Source: an uncultured Clostridia bacterium (GTDB taxonomy: Bacteria; Bacillota; Clostridia; Oscillospirales; Oscillospiraceae). Taken from it: a stretch of 64,000 nucleotides of DNA. The position numbers and the translations under genes are program-made. This document shows, piece after piece, positions 50,198 to 59,976 of the stretch. The notes below the pieces were generated by a model. It searched no databases. It worked only from the letters and a program-made list of their open reading frames with translations, and was not told the DNA's origin. Every line of letters starts with the position of its first letter. Within the stretch, counting starts at the first letter, position 1. The stretch is taken from NCBI GenBank assembly GCA_946550725.1, contig CAMNQX010000003.1:62001-126000 (forward strand), written 5' to 3'.

Positions 50198-50304
50198 GCG
50201 CGAGCATAGGCGCGCCGCCGGACTTGGAGCAGAGCGAGGCCAAAAACAGGTTTGGCGAGCGGCGGCGAAAGGACGGCGACCAGCGCGCCCAATGCGAGCG
50301 TGAT
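50198..50304 (+). repeat. Family A structured element, copy R5 (shortened)
   Basis: Follows the ruvB TAA directly: GCGCGAGCATAGGCGCGCCG at the left end is the same as in R1, and GCGCCCAATGCGAGCGTGAT is at the right. The outer stem GGCGCGC/GCGCGCC is intact; the interior is shortened to GCCAAA-AACAG-GTTTGGC and an unpaired purine-rich part. Confidence 0.7.
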
Positions 50305-50328
50305 ATCATTGGAGGAAGAAGGGCGACT

Positions 50329-51681
50329 ATGGGCAAATTATTTGGAACAGACGGCATTCGCGGCGTGGTCAACGCCGGGCTGGACGCTGAGCTGGCCTAC
50401 CGGGTGGGCCTGGCCACGGCGGCGGTGCTCCGCAGGGATCAGGGCGGGAAAAAGCCGGTGGTGACCATCGGGAAGGATACCCGCATCTCCTCCGACCTGC
50501 TGGAGGGCGCGCTGGTGGCGGGGCTATGCACCGCCGGGGCGGACGTGCTGCACCTGGGCGTGTTCCCCACCCCCGCCGTGGCCTTCGCCACGGTGGACAA
50601 TCACGCCGACGCGGGGGTGGTCATCTCTGCCTCCCACAATCCCTTTGAGCACAACGGCATCAAGATCTTCAACGGCCAGGGCTTCAAGCTCTCCGACGCG
50701 CTGGAGAACCAGATCGAGGACATCATTCTGAACCACGAGGACGTTCCCGCCATGACTCACGGGGACATCGGCAAGGTCACCTATTTGGACGCCAACGAGC
50801 GGGAACGGTATCTGGACCATCTGGTGAGCACCATCGACACCGATCTGGCGGGGCTTCGTATCGCGGTGGACTGCGCCAACGGCGCCTCCTCCGCCACCGC
50901 GCCCTACCTGTTTGCCCGCTTCCCCGGCCTGACGTGCCATGTGACCCACGCTCAGCCGGACGGGGTGAACATCAACAGCGGCTGCGGCTCCACCCACCTG
51001 GAGGCCCTCCAGGCGGTTATGAAAAGCGGGGAATACGACCTGGGTCTGGCCTTTGACGGCGACGCGGACCGCTTCCTGGCGGTGGACGAGCAGGGAAACC
51101 CCATGGATGGCGACCAGATCATGGCCATCTGCGGCAGCGATATGATGGCCCGGGGAGAGCTGCCCCAGAACACCGTGGTGGCCACTGTCATGTCCAACCT
51201 GGGCTTCCGGCTGTTCACCCAGGAGCACGGCATGACCCTCCACATCACCGACGTGGGGGACCGCAACGTGCTGGAGCGGATGGTGGAGGGGGGCTACGCC
51301 CTGGGCGGCGAGCAGTCCGGCCACACCATCTTCCTGAAATACGCCACCACCGGGGACGGTCAGCTCTCCGCTCTCCAGCTGCTGCAGGTGCTGAAGAAGT
51401 CGGGCAAGAAGGCGTCCCAGCTGGCGGCCATGTGTAAGGTCTACCCCCAGGTGCTGATCAACGTCCCCGTGGACGACAAGGCCGCCAAGGAGAAGATCAT
51501 GGCCTCCCCCGCGCTGGCCCAGGCGGTGGCCGAGACGGAGACGGCCCTGGCAGGCAAGGGCCGGGTGCTGGTGCGCCCCTCGGGCACCGAGGCGCTGGTG
51601 CGGGTGATGGTGGAGGCCACCGAGGACGGCGCGGCCCGCGCCGCGGCGGAGACTTTGGTGAATTTGATAAAAAATTTGTGA
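50329..51681 (+). CDS. glmM: phosphoglucosamine mutase
   Basis: A 450-residue alpha-D-phosphohexomutase. MGKLFGTDGIRG is the typical start, the phospho-serine loop is VVISASHNPFEHNGIKIF, the metal loop is DGDADRFL, the sugar loop is GGEQSGHTIF and the phosphate loop is RPSGTEALVRVM. It converts glucosamine-6-P to glucosamine-1-P for peptidoglycan precursors. ATG 50329 follows GGAGGAAG; the longer track ORF reads into the Family A element. Confidence 0.97.
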   Translation: MGKLFGTDGIRGVVNAGLDAELAYRVGLATAAVLRRDQGGKKPVVTIGKDTRISSDLLEGALVAGLCTAGADVLHLGVFPTPAVAFATVDNHADAGVVISASHNPFEHNGIKIFNGQGFKLSDALENQIEDIILNHEDVPAMTHGDIGKVTYLDANERERYLDHLVSTIDTDLAGLRIAVDCANGASSATAPYLFARFPGLTCHVTHAQPDGVNINSGCGSTHLEALQAVMKSGEYDLGLAFDGDADRFLAVDEQGNPMDGDQIMAICGSDMMARGELPQNTVVATVMSNLGFRLFTQEHGMTLHITDVGDRNVLERMVEGGYALGGEQSGHTIFLKYATTGDGQLSALQLLQVLKKSGKKASQLAAMCKVYPQVLINVPVDDKAAKEKIMASPALAQAVAETETALAGKGRVLVRPSGTEALVRVMVEATEDGAARAAAETLVNLIKNL

Positions 51682-51718
51682 TAATTTCACATTAGATAAA
51701 ATAATTTGCCCAAATCCC

Positions 51719-51745
51719 TTGACAAGCAGACGAGAAGTATATATA
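51719..51745 (+). promoter_or_regulatory. possible promoter of the sigma-H-like gene
   Basis: Perfect TTGACA and TATAAT with a short 15-base spacer, inside an AT-rich patch, about 20 bases before the ATG. Confidence 0.5.
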
Positions 51746-51765
51746 ATGTGCGAGGAACAGAACGA

Positions 51766-52350
51766 ATGAGCGAGAAAAATCCACTCTTCCAGGCTGAAAA
51801 GACCGATGTAACGCTGCTGACTGCGGCGCGCGGCGGCGACCGGGCCGCGGAGGAGGAGCTGATCGTGCGTTATACCCGGCTGGTCCGGGTCTGTGCCCGC
51901 CCGCTGTTTCTGGCGGGGGGAGACAGCGAGGACCTGGTGCAGGAGGGCCTGCTGGGCCTGCTGGACGCCATCCGGGAGTTTGACAGCAGCCGGGACGCCG
52001 GATTTGCCACCTTTGCGCGGGTCTGCATCCAAAACAGACTGCGCTCCGCGGTGCGAAGCGCGGCGCGGGAAAAACATATGGCGCTTAACGCCGCCGTCTC
52101 TTTGGAGGAGCGGGAGGCGTCCGAGGGCGGGCAGGAGCCTGGGAACCCCGAGGACGTGATCATCGCCCGGGAGGCCTGGCGGGAGGAGATGACCCGGCTG
52201 GGCCGGGAGCTTTCCTCGTTTGAGCGGGAGGTGCTGGGACAGTACCTGGACGGATTTTCCTACCAGGAGATCGCCCAGGCCACCGGCAAACCGCTCAAGG
52301 CGGTGGACAACGCGGTCCAGCGCATCCGCCGCAAGCTGGCGCGGCGCTAA
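51766..52350 (+). CDS. sigma-70 family factor, SigH-like
   Basis: A 194-residue sigma factor with region 2 (SEDLVQEGLLGLLDAIREFDSSRDAGFATFARVCIQNRL) and region 4 (LSSFEREVLGQYLDGFSYQEIAQATGKPLKAVDNAVQRIRRKL). The region 2 wording and the AVDNAVQRIRRKL end are closest to sigma-H (Spo0H), the early sporulation factor, though slightly shorter than the Bacillus protein. ATG 51766 follows GAGGAACAG. Consistent with the spore genes elsewhere in the window. Confidence 0.83.
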   Translation: MSEKNPLFQAEKTDVTLLTAARGGDRAAEEELIVRYTRLVRVCARPLFLAGGDSEDLVQEGLLGLLDAIREFDSSRDAGFATFARVCIQNRLRSAVRSAAREKHMALNAAVSLEEREASEGGQEPGNPEDVIIAREAWREEMTRLGRELSSFEREVLGQYLDGFSYQEIAQATGKPLKAVDNAVQRIRRKLARR

Positions 52351-52355
52351 ATTTG

Positions 52356-52379
52356 GCGTGATCAGCGAAAGCTGAACGC
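52356..52379 (+). other. GAAA-capped hairpin between the sigma gene and the zinc-ribbon gene
   Basis: GCGT-GA-TCAGC-GAAA-GCTGA-ACGC: nine paired bases with a two-base bulge and a GNRA tetraloop, six bases after the stop. There is no T run, so it is not a standard terminator. Confidence 0.45.
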
Positions 52380-52444
52380 ACATATTTTATGTCCCAGCAA
52401 TATCGGTTTTTCCGGGCCTGGGCAATCAAAGAGAGGGTATTACC

Positions 52445-52735
52445 ATGTACGAAGACAAGACACTCATCTGTAAGGAATGTGGCCAGGAGTTCGTGTTCAC
52501 CGCCGGTGAGCAGGAGTTCTACGCCGAACGCGGCTTCCAGAACGAGCCTCAGCGCTGCAAGGCCTGCCGCGACGCCCGGAAGGCCGCTGCCCGTGGCCCC
52601 CGCGAGTACTTCACCGCTACCTGCGCCGCCTGCGGCGGCGAGGCGAAGGTCCCCTTTGAGCCGAAGACCGACCGCCCCGTCTACTGCAGCGAGTGCTTCG
52701 CCAAGATGCGCGAGGAGCAGGCCAACGAGCAGTAA
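52445..52735 (+). CDS. small protein with two zinc ribbons
   Basis: A 96-residue protein with four CxxC pairs: CKECGQEF, CKACRDAR, CAACGGEA and CSECFAKM. The first half (LICKECGQEFVFTAGEQEFY) matches the zf-trcl type and the second is a CxxC-x17-CxxC ribbon common in Clostridia. It probably binds two Zn and a nucleic acid or protein partner; the function is not known. Followed by a strong terminator. Confidence 0.88.
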   Translation: MYEDKTLICKECGQEFVFTAGEQEFYAERGFQNEPQRCKACRDARKAAARGPREYFTATCAACGGEAKVPFEPKTDRPVYCSECFAKMREEQANEQ

Positions 52736-52747
52736 GACTCATCCGAC

Positions 52748-52781
52748 AAAAACCCCCGACGAGAGATCGTCGGGGGTTTTG
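52748..52781 (+). terminator. terminator after the zinc-ribbon gene
   Basis: AAAACCCCCGACGA-GAGA-TCGTCGGGGGTTTT, close to the convergent CAP-SLH gene, usable on both strands. Confidence 0.9.
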
Positions 52782-52807
52782 TTATGCATGGGGAGCGCGC
52801 GTAATGC

Positions 52808-54415
52808 CTACTGCTCCAATTCCAGGAATCTCCGTAATAACGCCGCCACCTGGGCGCGGGTGGCCAGACGCTGCGGGTACAGCTTGCCTTCCTGATCCCC
52901 CTGGAGCAGCCCACGGTCCACCATCCAGTTGGTGCCGTCCGCGGCCCAGGAGGAGACGTCGTTGCCGTCCGGCATGGTGGCGAGGTGGAAATTGGCGACG
53001 GCGGTGGCTCCATAACGGAACTTGGCGTAATTGTAGATCATGGTGGACACCTCTTCCAGCGTCAGCGCCCGGTGGGGGTCCAGCCCGTCGCTGATGCGGT
53101 TGGTCACCGCCCAGCGGTGTCCCTTGATGAACCAGGTCTCCTGCCCGACGGGGGTGGTGTCCACCCCGTCCAGACGGGCGAGGACGGTCATCAGCATGAC
53201 GCGGGTCATGGAGCCGTTGGGGTCAAAACGGTTTCCACCCACGCCGTTGAACAGGCCGTTCTCGGTGGCGTAGGCCACGTCTTCCGCGTACCAGGCGTCG
53301 GCGCTGACGTCGAGAAAGCCGCTGGCCGCCGCGTTGTCGTCAGGAGTCTGAACAGGCTGGGCGACCTCGCCGGGGGTGAAAAAGTCCACCTGATAGGCGA
53401 GGCTGGCCGCCTGCCCGGCGGCGGTGCGCAGACCGTCAATGGTGACGGTATAGCGGCCGGAGTAGGCCGAAGCGTCCAGCTGGGGCCGGAAGATGATGCA
53501 GTTGGCAACGCCGTAGTTTTCGGTGTTCACCCCCAGGTAGGCCCCGGCGTCGGCGGCGGTGTAGGACTCCGTGCCCCGGAGGGTCCACACCCCCTCAGAG
53601 TCGGCGTGGGTGAGGGTGACAGTCAGCTCGCTCAGGACGGGCACGGCGTACTTTGCCGGGTTCAGGGAGACGCTCCACGCCTGGTCCTTCCCAAACAGAG
53701 TGGAGGGAAAGCTGCCGGAGGCGGGCCAGGCGATGAAGTCGTAGTTGTCCTCGCTGCCGCTGCGGTCAAAGGCCCAAACGGTGGCAAAGTTGTAGGAATA
53801 GCCGCCGAAGGCGTGGTCGCTGGGGGAGAAGCCAAAGCCCGTCTTGGCCATGGTGGGGTTGAGGAACCAGCGGCGGTGGCCCAGGGAGGTGAGGTTGCCG
53901 CTGTCCGAGTCGTTCATGAAGGCGTTCACCGCCTGGGGCAGCGTGGCGTTGGTGCCCATGTAGATGTTGGAGCTGGAGGCCGCGTTGAGACCCGTGCGGT
54001 AGAAGCTCTCGTCCATGTCGGCGGGCTGCTCCGGGTGATGGGACAGCGCGCCGTTGGCCGCCAACAGCACCGCCCCGTGCTGGGCGCGGCCGGTCAGGCC
54101 GCTGTCCAGGGTCACGCTGTTCAACCCCGCCATGCGGCGGATGAGGTTGAGCCGCCCCAGGGCGGCGTTCAGCGCCCCGTCAGACAACGCCCCCGCGGCA
54201 TAGGGCGCGGCGGCGGAGGGGGCGGAGGTAAAGACCTCCCCGTTGACCCCCAGGGGGTTGTCCACCAGCAGCTGGGTGATCTCCGCCTGGGACAGCTTGG
54301 GCAGAGAGGTCAAGCCGCTGGACGTGAGGGGAGCGGAGGAAGGACTCACCCCCGCCGCGAGGGTGGGGGTGAGCAGAAACACAAAGGCCAAAAAGAGGCT
54401 GACGATACGTTTCAT
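52808..54415 (-). CDS. secreted CAP-domain protein with SLH domains
   Basis: A 535-residue protein starting at ATG 54415 (MKRIVSLFL), nine bases after AAAGG; the track ORF to 55126 runs into guaB in another frame. The signal peptide ends TLAAG. A CAP/SCP-PR1 domain (about 90-230) has AQHGAVLLAANGALSHHPEQP and LTSLGHRRWFLNP with the typical His and Glu/Asp positions partly kept. A beta-rich segment follows, then SLH domains from about 360 (ASGFLDVSADAWYAEDVAYA). It is a third cell-wall-anchored protein in the window. CAP proteins have varied functions; none can be assigned. Confidence 0.85.
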   Translation of the reverse strand: MKRIVSLFLAFVFLLTPTLAAGVSPSSAPLTSSGLTSLPKLSQAEITQLLVDNPLGVNGEVFTSAPSAAAPYAAGALSDGALNAALGRLNLIRRMAGLNSVTLDSGLTGRAQHGAVLLAANGALSHHPEQPADMDESFYRTGLNAASSSNIYMGTNATLPQAVNAFMNDSDSGNLTSLGHRRWFLNPTMAKTGFGFSPSDHAFGGYSYNFATVWAFDRSGSEDNYDFIAWPASGSFPSTLFGKDQAWSVSLNPAKYAVPVLSELTVTLTHADSEGVWTLRGTESYTAADAGAYLGVNTENYGVANCIIFRPQLDASAYSGRYTVTIDGLRTAAGQAASLAYQVDFFTPGEVAQPVQTPDDNAAASGFLDVSADAWYAEDVAYATENGLFNGVGGNRFDPNGSMTRVMLMTVLARLDGVDTTPVGQETWFIKGHRWAVTNRISDGLDPHRALTLEEVSTMIYNYAKFRYGATAVANFHLATMPDGNDVSSWAADGTNWMVDRGLLQGDQEGKLYPQRLATRAQVAALLRRFLELEQ

Positions 54416-54475
54416 AGGAGTCATCCTTTCAGCGAGCATCCGCGGAAGCGTTGGTGCAAAACCGGCGGCCCGATG

Positions 54476-54597
54476 AGGGCGATGCGTGCCGGTGGCACGC
54501 GTCCCATCGCACGACCGAGCCGACAGGCGAGACCATCGAGCCCTACGCCGTCCGGCGGTTTCGCCGCGTAGGGGCCGATGTCCCCATCGGCCCGCCT
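54476..54597. repeat. Family B repeats, copy B4
   Basis: GGGCGATGCGTGCCGGTGGC continuing to CACGCGTCCCAT is shared with copy B1 near 11340, as are ACAGGCGAGACCA and CCCTAC. A CCTACGCCG...CGCGTAGG hairpin and a full unit GTAGGGGCCGATGTCC...ATCGGCCCGCC follow. It lies between guaB and the CAP-SLH gene. Confidence 0.7.
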
Positions 54598-54605
54598 GAG
54601 CAGCG

Positions 54606-56084
<1,479 letters not shown>

Positions 56085-56112
56085 TTATTCTCAAATTGTA
56101 AAAATTTTATCT

Positions 56113-56141
56113 ATTTTAATCTGTATGGAGAAGAATGTCAA
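56113..56141 (-). promoter_or_regulatory. guaB promoter
   Basis: Minus strand TTGACA, 17 bases, TAAAAT. The -35 overlaps the 3' end of the thioesterase gene. The leader is about 35 nt and AT-rich. Confidence 0.75.
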
Positions 56142-56881
56142 GGGAAAGTTTTTGACAGCGTCAGGGCGCCGGTGAAGCGGACCTCGCCGTTCTCTCCCTG
56201 GCCGCTGACCAGCCCGTCCTCCCCCTGCCAGCCGGCCTTGAGGGTGAGGACCTCCCCGGCGTGGCACTCCTTCAGGTAGTTGAGCCGCAGCCCGGTGACA
56301 AAGGCCCCGGCGGGGGCGGAGTGAAGGGCCAGCGCGTCGCACAGAAGGTCGGCGTATCGGGTGTTGTTCACATGGCCGTTAACGTCCAGATCGCTGTAAT
56401 GGAACGTCCGCCGCTCCACCTCGGGGAGACCGTCGGGCAGCCGCAGGGGGCGCAGGCGGGTGGTGCGGTTCAGCGCGCCGCCGTCGGTGCCCTGCAGCTC
56501 GGGGAAGGCGGACATCCGGGACAGGGCGCGGGTGTCCAGGTCCGCCAGCACCCAGGAGGCCAGGGCCTCACCTACCGGCTTGCCGTCCACCAGCAGGTCG
56601 GTGTCCCGGTACATCACCGCGCTGTCGCCGCCCCGGTGCCAGGTCTTCAGCTCCAGCGCGTCGTGGAGGCGCAGGGGGCGGGTCAGGGTGAACTGCGTCC
56701 GGGCCAGCATCCAACAGTGGCGGTATTTGGCGATCATTTGGGGATTGGCGCCGCCGAAGTCCTCAGAGGCAAGCCCGGCCACATCCTGAAGGTAGCCCAG
56801 CACCGCGCTGGGACGGCAGGCGTCGAAAACGTCCAGGTCGCGGGTGTCGATATGGTAGGTGTGAGAGAAGAAACGGGACAT
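56138..56881 (-). CDS. acyl-ACP thioesterase
   Basis: A 247-residue double-hotdog thioesterase of the bacterial FatA/FatB-like family, which releases fatty acids from acyl-ACP. The N-terminal hotdog starts FFSHTYHIDTRDLDVFDACR; the C-terminal hotdog has HYSDLDVNGHVNNTRYADLLCDAL with the catalytic Asn/His region. ATG 56881 follows GAGGGGGG; the long track ORF to 57982 reads antisense to spoVAD. It stands alone between guaB and the divergent spoVAD. Confidence 0.9.
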   Translation of the reverse strand: MSRFFSHTYHIDTRDLDVFDACRPSAVLGYLQDVAGLASEDFGGANPQMIAKYRHCWMLARTQFTLTRPLRLHDALELKTWHRGGDSAVMYRDTDLLVDGKPVGEALASWVLADLDTRALSRMSAFPELQGTDGGALNRTTRLRPLRLPDGLPEVERRTFHYSDLDVNGHVNNTRYADLLCDALALHSAPAGAFVTGLRLNYLKECHAGEVLTLKAGWQGEDGLVSGQGENGEVRFTGALTLSKTFP

Positions 56882-56908
56882 GGGGACCCCCCTCAAAGCG
56901 TTTTTTCC

Positions 56909-56938
56909 ATTATAACGCCGCCGGAGAAAAAAGTCCAA
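56909..56938 (-). promoter_or_regulatory. promoter of the thioesterase gene
   Basis: Minus strand TTGGAC, 18 bases, TATAAT; the -10 ends 27 bases before the ATG. Confidence 0.65.
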
Positions 56939-56995
56939 GCACATAATTTCCAAATTTGGCGGGAAACTATAGCTGCAAGATAGGAGTTGAGACGA

Positions 56996-58003
56996 ATGGC
57001 AAAACGACTGGGCCGCCACACGGTAGCGCTGGAGAGCGGGGCGGTGATCGCCTCCCACGCCTGCGTGGGAGGCAAAAAGGAAGGGGAGGGGCCGCTGAAG
57101 CGGTACTTCGACTACCTTACCTCCGACGACAGCTTTGGGGAAAAAACGTGGGAAAAGGCGGAGTGCCGCTGCCAAAAGCTGGCGGTCAAGCTGGCGTTGG
57201 AGAAGTGGGGGCGCGATCAGAACGTATTGGACTACCTGCTGGCGGGGGACCTGCTCAACCAGTGCATCTCCTCCTCCTTTGCCGCCCGCGGCTCCGACGT
57301 GCCCTTCTTTGGCCTCTACGGGGCGTGCTCCACCATGGGGGAGAGCATCTCCCTGGCGGCGCTGCTTCTGGAGTCGGGGGCGGCGGAGACGGTGGGGGCG
57401 GTGACCTCCTCCCACTTCTGCACCGCCGAGCGGCAGTACCGCACCCCACTGGCCTACGGCGGACAGCGCACCCCCACCGCCCAGTGGACGGCCACGGCGG
57501 CTGGATGCTCCATCCTCACCAAGGGTGGACGGGGGGTGAAGGTCACCCATGTGACCACAGGACACATCGTGGACAAGGGCATCTCCGACGCCAACAACAT
57601 GGGGGCCGCCATGGCCCCCGCGGCGGCGAACACCCTGGTGGCCCATTTTAAGGAGACGGGCCGGGAGCCGGGGTATTACGACTTGGTGGTCACCGGCGAC
57701 CTGGGCCAGCTGGGCCGGGAGATCCTGCTGGAGCTGACCCGGGAGGAGGGGGTGGACCTGTCCGGGGTGCACAACGACTGCGGCCTGCTCCTTTACGACC
57801 TGGTGAACCAGGATGTCCACTGCGGCGCGTCGGGCTGCGGCTGCGCCGCCAGCGTGCTCAACGGCTATCTGCTCCACAAGATGGAGGAGGGGACCTTGCG
57901 GCGGGTGCTGTTCTGTCCAACGGGGGCGCTGCTGTCCCCCACGTCGTCCCAGCAGGGGGAGACGATCCCGTCCATCGCCCACGCGGTGGCTCTGGAGGTG
58001 TGA
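56996..58003 (+). CDS. spoVAD: stage V sporulation protein AD
   Basis: A 335-residue thiolase-fold protein. SpoVAD binds dipicolinic acid and is part of the channel that loads it into the spore. GLYGACSTMGESISLAALL, SSHFCTAERQYRTPL, VVTGDLGQLGREIL and HNDCGLLLYD are characteristic. ATG 56996 lies nine bases after GGAG; the TTG in the track is too close to it. spoVAE begins four bases downstream. No spoVAC lies upstream, where the divergent thioesterase gene sits. Confidence 0.95.
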   Translation: MAKRLGRHTVALESGAVIASHACVGGKKEGEGPLKRYFDYLTSDDSFGEKTWEKAECRCQKLAVKLALEKWGRDQNVLDYLLAGDLLNQCISSSFAARGSDVPFFGLYGACSTMGESISLAALLLESGAAETVGAVTSSHFCTAERQYRTPLAYGGQRTPTAQWTATAAGCSILTKGGRGVKVTHVTTGHIVDKGISDANNMGAAMAPAAANTLVAHFKETGREPGYYDLVVTGDLGQLGREILLELTREEGVDLSGVHNDCGLLLYDLVNQDVHCGASGCGCAASVLNGYLLHKMEEGTLRRVLFCPTGALLSPTSSQQGETIPSIAHAVALEV

Positions 58004-58006
58004 GAC

Positions 58007-58363
58007 ATGGAGTATTTGAAGGCGTTTTTGTGCGGCGGCGTGCTGTGCGTCATCGGCCAGCTGCTCATTGACAAGACCAAGCTGACCCCTGCCCGCATTT
58101 TGACGACCTACGTGGTGGCGGGGGTCTTCCTCACGGCCGTCGGGGTCTACCCCAAGCTGGTGGAGTGGTTCGGCTGCGGCGCGACGGTGCCGCTGACCGG
58201 GTTCGGCTACTGTCTGGCCCGGGGGGTGGCCCGGGCGGTGGCGGAGGAGGGCTGGCTGGGGGTGCTCACCGGCCCGCTGACCGCTACGGCGGGCGGCATC
58301 GGCGCGGCTATTTTCTTCGCCCTGCTGGTGGCGTTGATCTTCAAGCCCAAGTCCAAATCGTAA
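58007..58363 (+). CDS. spoVAE: stage V sporulation protein AE
   Basis: A 118-residue membrane protein with SpoVAE features: GGVLCVIGQLLIDKTKLTPARILTTYVVAGV and the second half GPLTATAGGIGAAIFFALLVALIF. It works with SpoVAD and SpoVAC in dipicolinate uptake into the forespore. Four bases after spoVAD; a terminator follows. Confidence 0.93.
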   Translation: MEYLKAFLCGGVLCVIGQLLIDKTKLTPARILTTYVVAGVFLTAVGVYPKLVEWFGCGATVPLTGFGYCLARGVARAVAEEGWLGVLTGPLTATAGGIGAAIFFALLVALIFKPKSKS

Positions 58364-58369
58364 AAAAGG

Positions 58370-58398
58370 AAAGGGACGGCCGCGCGGCCGTCCCTTTT
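58370..58398 (+). terminator. terminator of spoVAD-spoVAE
   Basis: AAAGGGACGGCC-GCGC-type palindrome GGGACGGCCGCGCGGCCG completing with TCCC, followed by TTTT, 6 bases after the stop. Confidence 0.85.
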
Positions 58399-58403
58399 GC
58401 TGC

Positions 58404-58533
58404 TGTCACGTTCGCATTGGACACGCTGACGGCTTCGCTTCCCTCCGACTCGGGCTGAATCACGGCGGCTTGCCGCCTACCAATTCAGCCCCCGCTCCAG
58501 TCCATCGAAGCCTGCGTGTCTATGCTCACGCTT
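58404..58533 (-). repeat. Family A structured element, copy R2 (best preserved)
   Basis: On the minus strand: left end AAGCGTGAGCATAGACACGC, then ATGGACTGGAGCGG, central hairpin GGCTGAAT/ATTCAGCC with internal loop TGGTA/GTG and upper stem GGCGGC/GCCGCC, then GAGTCGGAGGGAAGC, right end GCGTGTCCAATGCGAACGTG. Basal stem GGCTTCG/CGAAGCC. Its TGA is the stop codon of the DUF4830 gene. Confidence 0.82.
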
Positions 58534-59005
58534 CCGGCCTTGCCAGACCGTGAATGAAACCGTTTAAGGCAGGGGAGAGCACGTCGGCGGCCACCACCGT
58601 GTTTTTGTAGATCAGCAGGGACACCTGCACCCCCTGCTCTCCGGTGGGGTAGTTGAGGATCTGATATGTATACCGCTTGACCGTCCGCCCGGCGTACTTG
58701 GCCAGGTCGAAGCCCTGGCTGCTCTGCAGGGCCAGGTAGTCGTCGTACTCGCTGCCCATCTCCTTGGGAATGAGCAGCTCCTCCACCGCCAGCGGCTCCT
58801 TGCTTACCAGCCAGCCGTGGGCCTCCAGATAGGCCAGCCGGTCCTCAGCGGTGCGGATGCCCTTGGGGGAGACGGTCTCTCCGGCGGCGGCGGTGGGTTC
58901 GCCGCCCAGAGCCGTCACCGCCAGCACCAGGGCACAGACGAACACCACCACGCCGCCCAGGGCGGCCAGCCGACGGCGGGGAAGTTTGATGGCGCGGATC
59001 ATCAT
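58526..59005 (-). CDS. DUF4830-type membrane-anchored protein
   Basis: A 159-residue protein with an N-terminal membrane helix (LAALGGVVVFVCALVLAVTAL) and an extracellular domain containing RLAYLEAHGWLVSKEPLAVEELLIP and YTYQILNYPTGEQGVQVSLLIY. ATG 59005 is nine bases after AAAGGA, whereas the track's 59014 start abuts it. The final residues (ARPEA) and the TGA lie at or in the left end of a Family A element. DUF4830 proteins have no known function. Confidence 0.82.
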   Translation of the reverse strand: MMIRAIKLPRRRLAALGGVVVFVCALVLAVTALGGEPTAAAGETVSPKGIRTAEDRLAYLEAHGWLVSKEPLAVEELLIPKEMGSEYDDYLALQSSQGFDLAKYAGRTVKRYTYQILNYPTGEQGVQVSLLIYKNTVVAADVLSPALNGFIHGLARPEA

Positions 59006-59115
59006 AAAGATCATTCCTTTCTGTGGGGCGGACGGGGAAAAGCCTCTGGCAAATATCTATGCGGATATGATATACTATATGCTTGAAGAAACAGCTCGAA
59101 GGGAGGCGAAGGAGG

Positions 59116-59817
59116 ATGGAACGGCTGGACAAGCGTCTATCCGCGGCGGGATTTTCCCGAAAAGAGGCGGGAGCTTGCATTCGGACGGGCCGGGTGACGG
59201 TGGATGGCACGGTGGTCACCGCGCCGGAGCGGCGGGTGGAGGAGACCGCCATAGTGGCCGTAGACGGCGCGCCTTTGCGGACGGGATGCTGCTACGTGAT
59301 GCTCCACAAGCCCGCGGGGGTGGTCACCGCCACCGAAGACGCCCGGGAGCGGACGGTCCTTGACCTGCTGCCCGAGGAGCTGCGCCGCCGGGGGCTGTTT
59401 CCGGTGGGACGGCTGGACAAGGACGTGACCGGACTGGTGCTGCTCACCGACGACGGCCCCCTGGGCCACAAGCTCACCTCCCCCCGCCACCATGTGGACA
59501 AGGTGTACGAAGTGACGGTGGACGGCGTGCTTACAGAGGAGGACCGCCAAGCGCTGGCGGACGGACTGAAGCTGGGGGACGGCCTGCAGTGTCTCCCAGC
59601 GGAGCTGCGCCTCACCGACGGGTTGGATACCGCCCTTTTGACCATCCGGGAGGGAAAGTTCCACCAAGTCAAGCGGATGATGGCGTGTCTGGGCAAGTCG
59701 GTGAAGACGCTCAAGCGGCTTTCCATGGGCAGTCTGACGCTGGACGAAGGGTTAAAGCCGGGGGAGTGGCGGTATTTGACGGCGGAGGAGAGGGAAACGC
59801 TGGTCAAAAGCGACTGA
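59116..59817 (+). CDS. RsuA/RluB-family pseudouridine synthase
   Basis: A 233-residue pseudouridine synthase. An N-terminal S4 RNA-binding domain (MERLDKRLSAAGFSRKEAGACIRTGRVTVDG) is followed by the catalytic domain with GRLDKDVTGLVLLTDDG (catalytic Asp) and KVYEVTVDG and REGKFHQVKRM. The length and short form fit the small RsuA type, which modifies 16S rRNA, but RluB/RluE types cannot be excluded. ATG 59116 follows GGGAGGCGAAGGAGG. Confidence 0.9.
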   Translation: MERLDKRLSAAGFSRKEAGACIRTGRVTVDGTVVTAPERRVEETAIVAVDGAPLRTGCCYVMLHKPAGVVTATEDARERTVLDLLPEELRRRGLFPVGRLDKDVTGLVLLTDDGPLGHKLTSPRHHVDKVYEVTVDGVLTEEDRQALADGLKLGDGLQCLPAELRLTDGLDTALLTIREGKFHQVKRMMACLGKSVKTLKRLSMGSLTLDEGLKPGEWRYLTAEERETLVKSD

Positions 59818-59860
59818 AAAATAAATTCGGCATTTTCAACAAAAATTTTTCATTCACCCC

Positions 59861-59889
59861 TTGTATTTGCTTGGCGAATCCAGTATAAT
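59861..59889 (+). promoter_or_regulatory. promoter of the PucR-ftsEX locus
   Basis: TTGTAT (-35), 17 bases, TATAAT (-10), 87 bases before the regulator's ATG. Confidence 0.75.
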
Positions 59890-59976
59890 GGTGACAGTAT
59901 CCTAAAATGGCCTCGTTTCCACCGCAGAGAGACGGGAGAGAAGTATGAAAAAATGGGTGAGAGGGATGGTGTTTTT

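Noticed and set aside
57255-57449. Small Arg/Gly/Pro-rich ORFs within spoVAD
   Set aside because: Out-of-frame shadows with biased composition and no ribosome sites.
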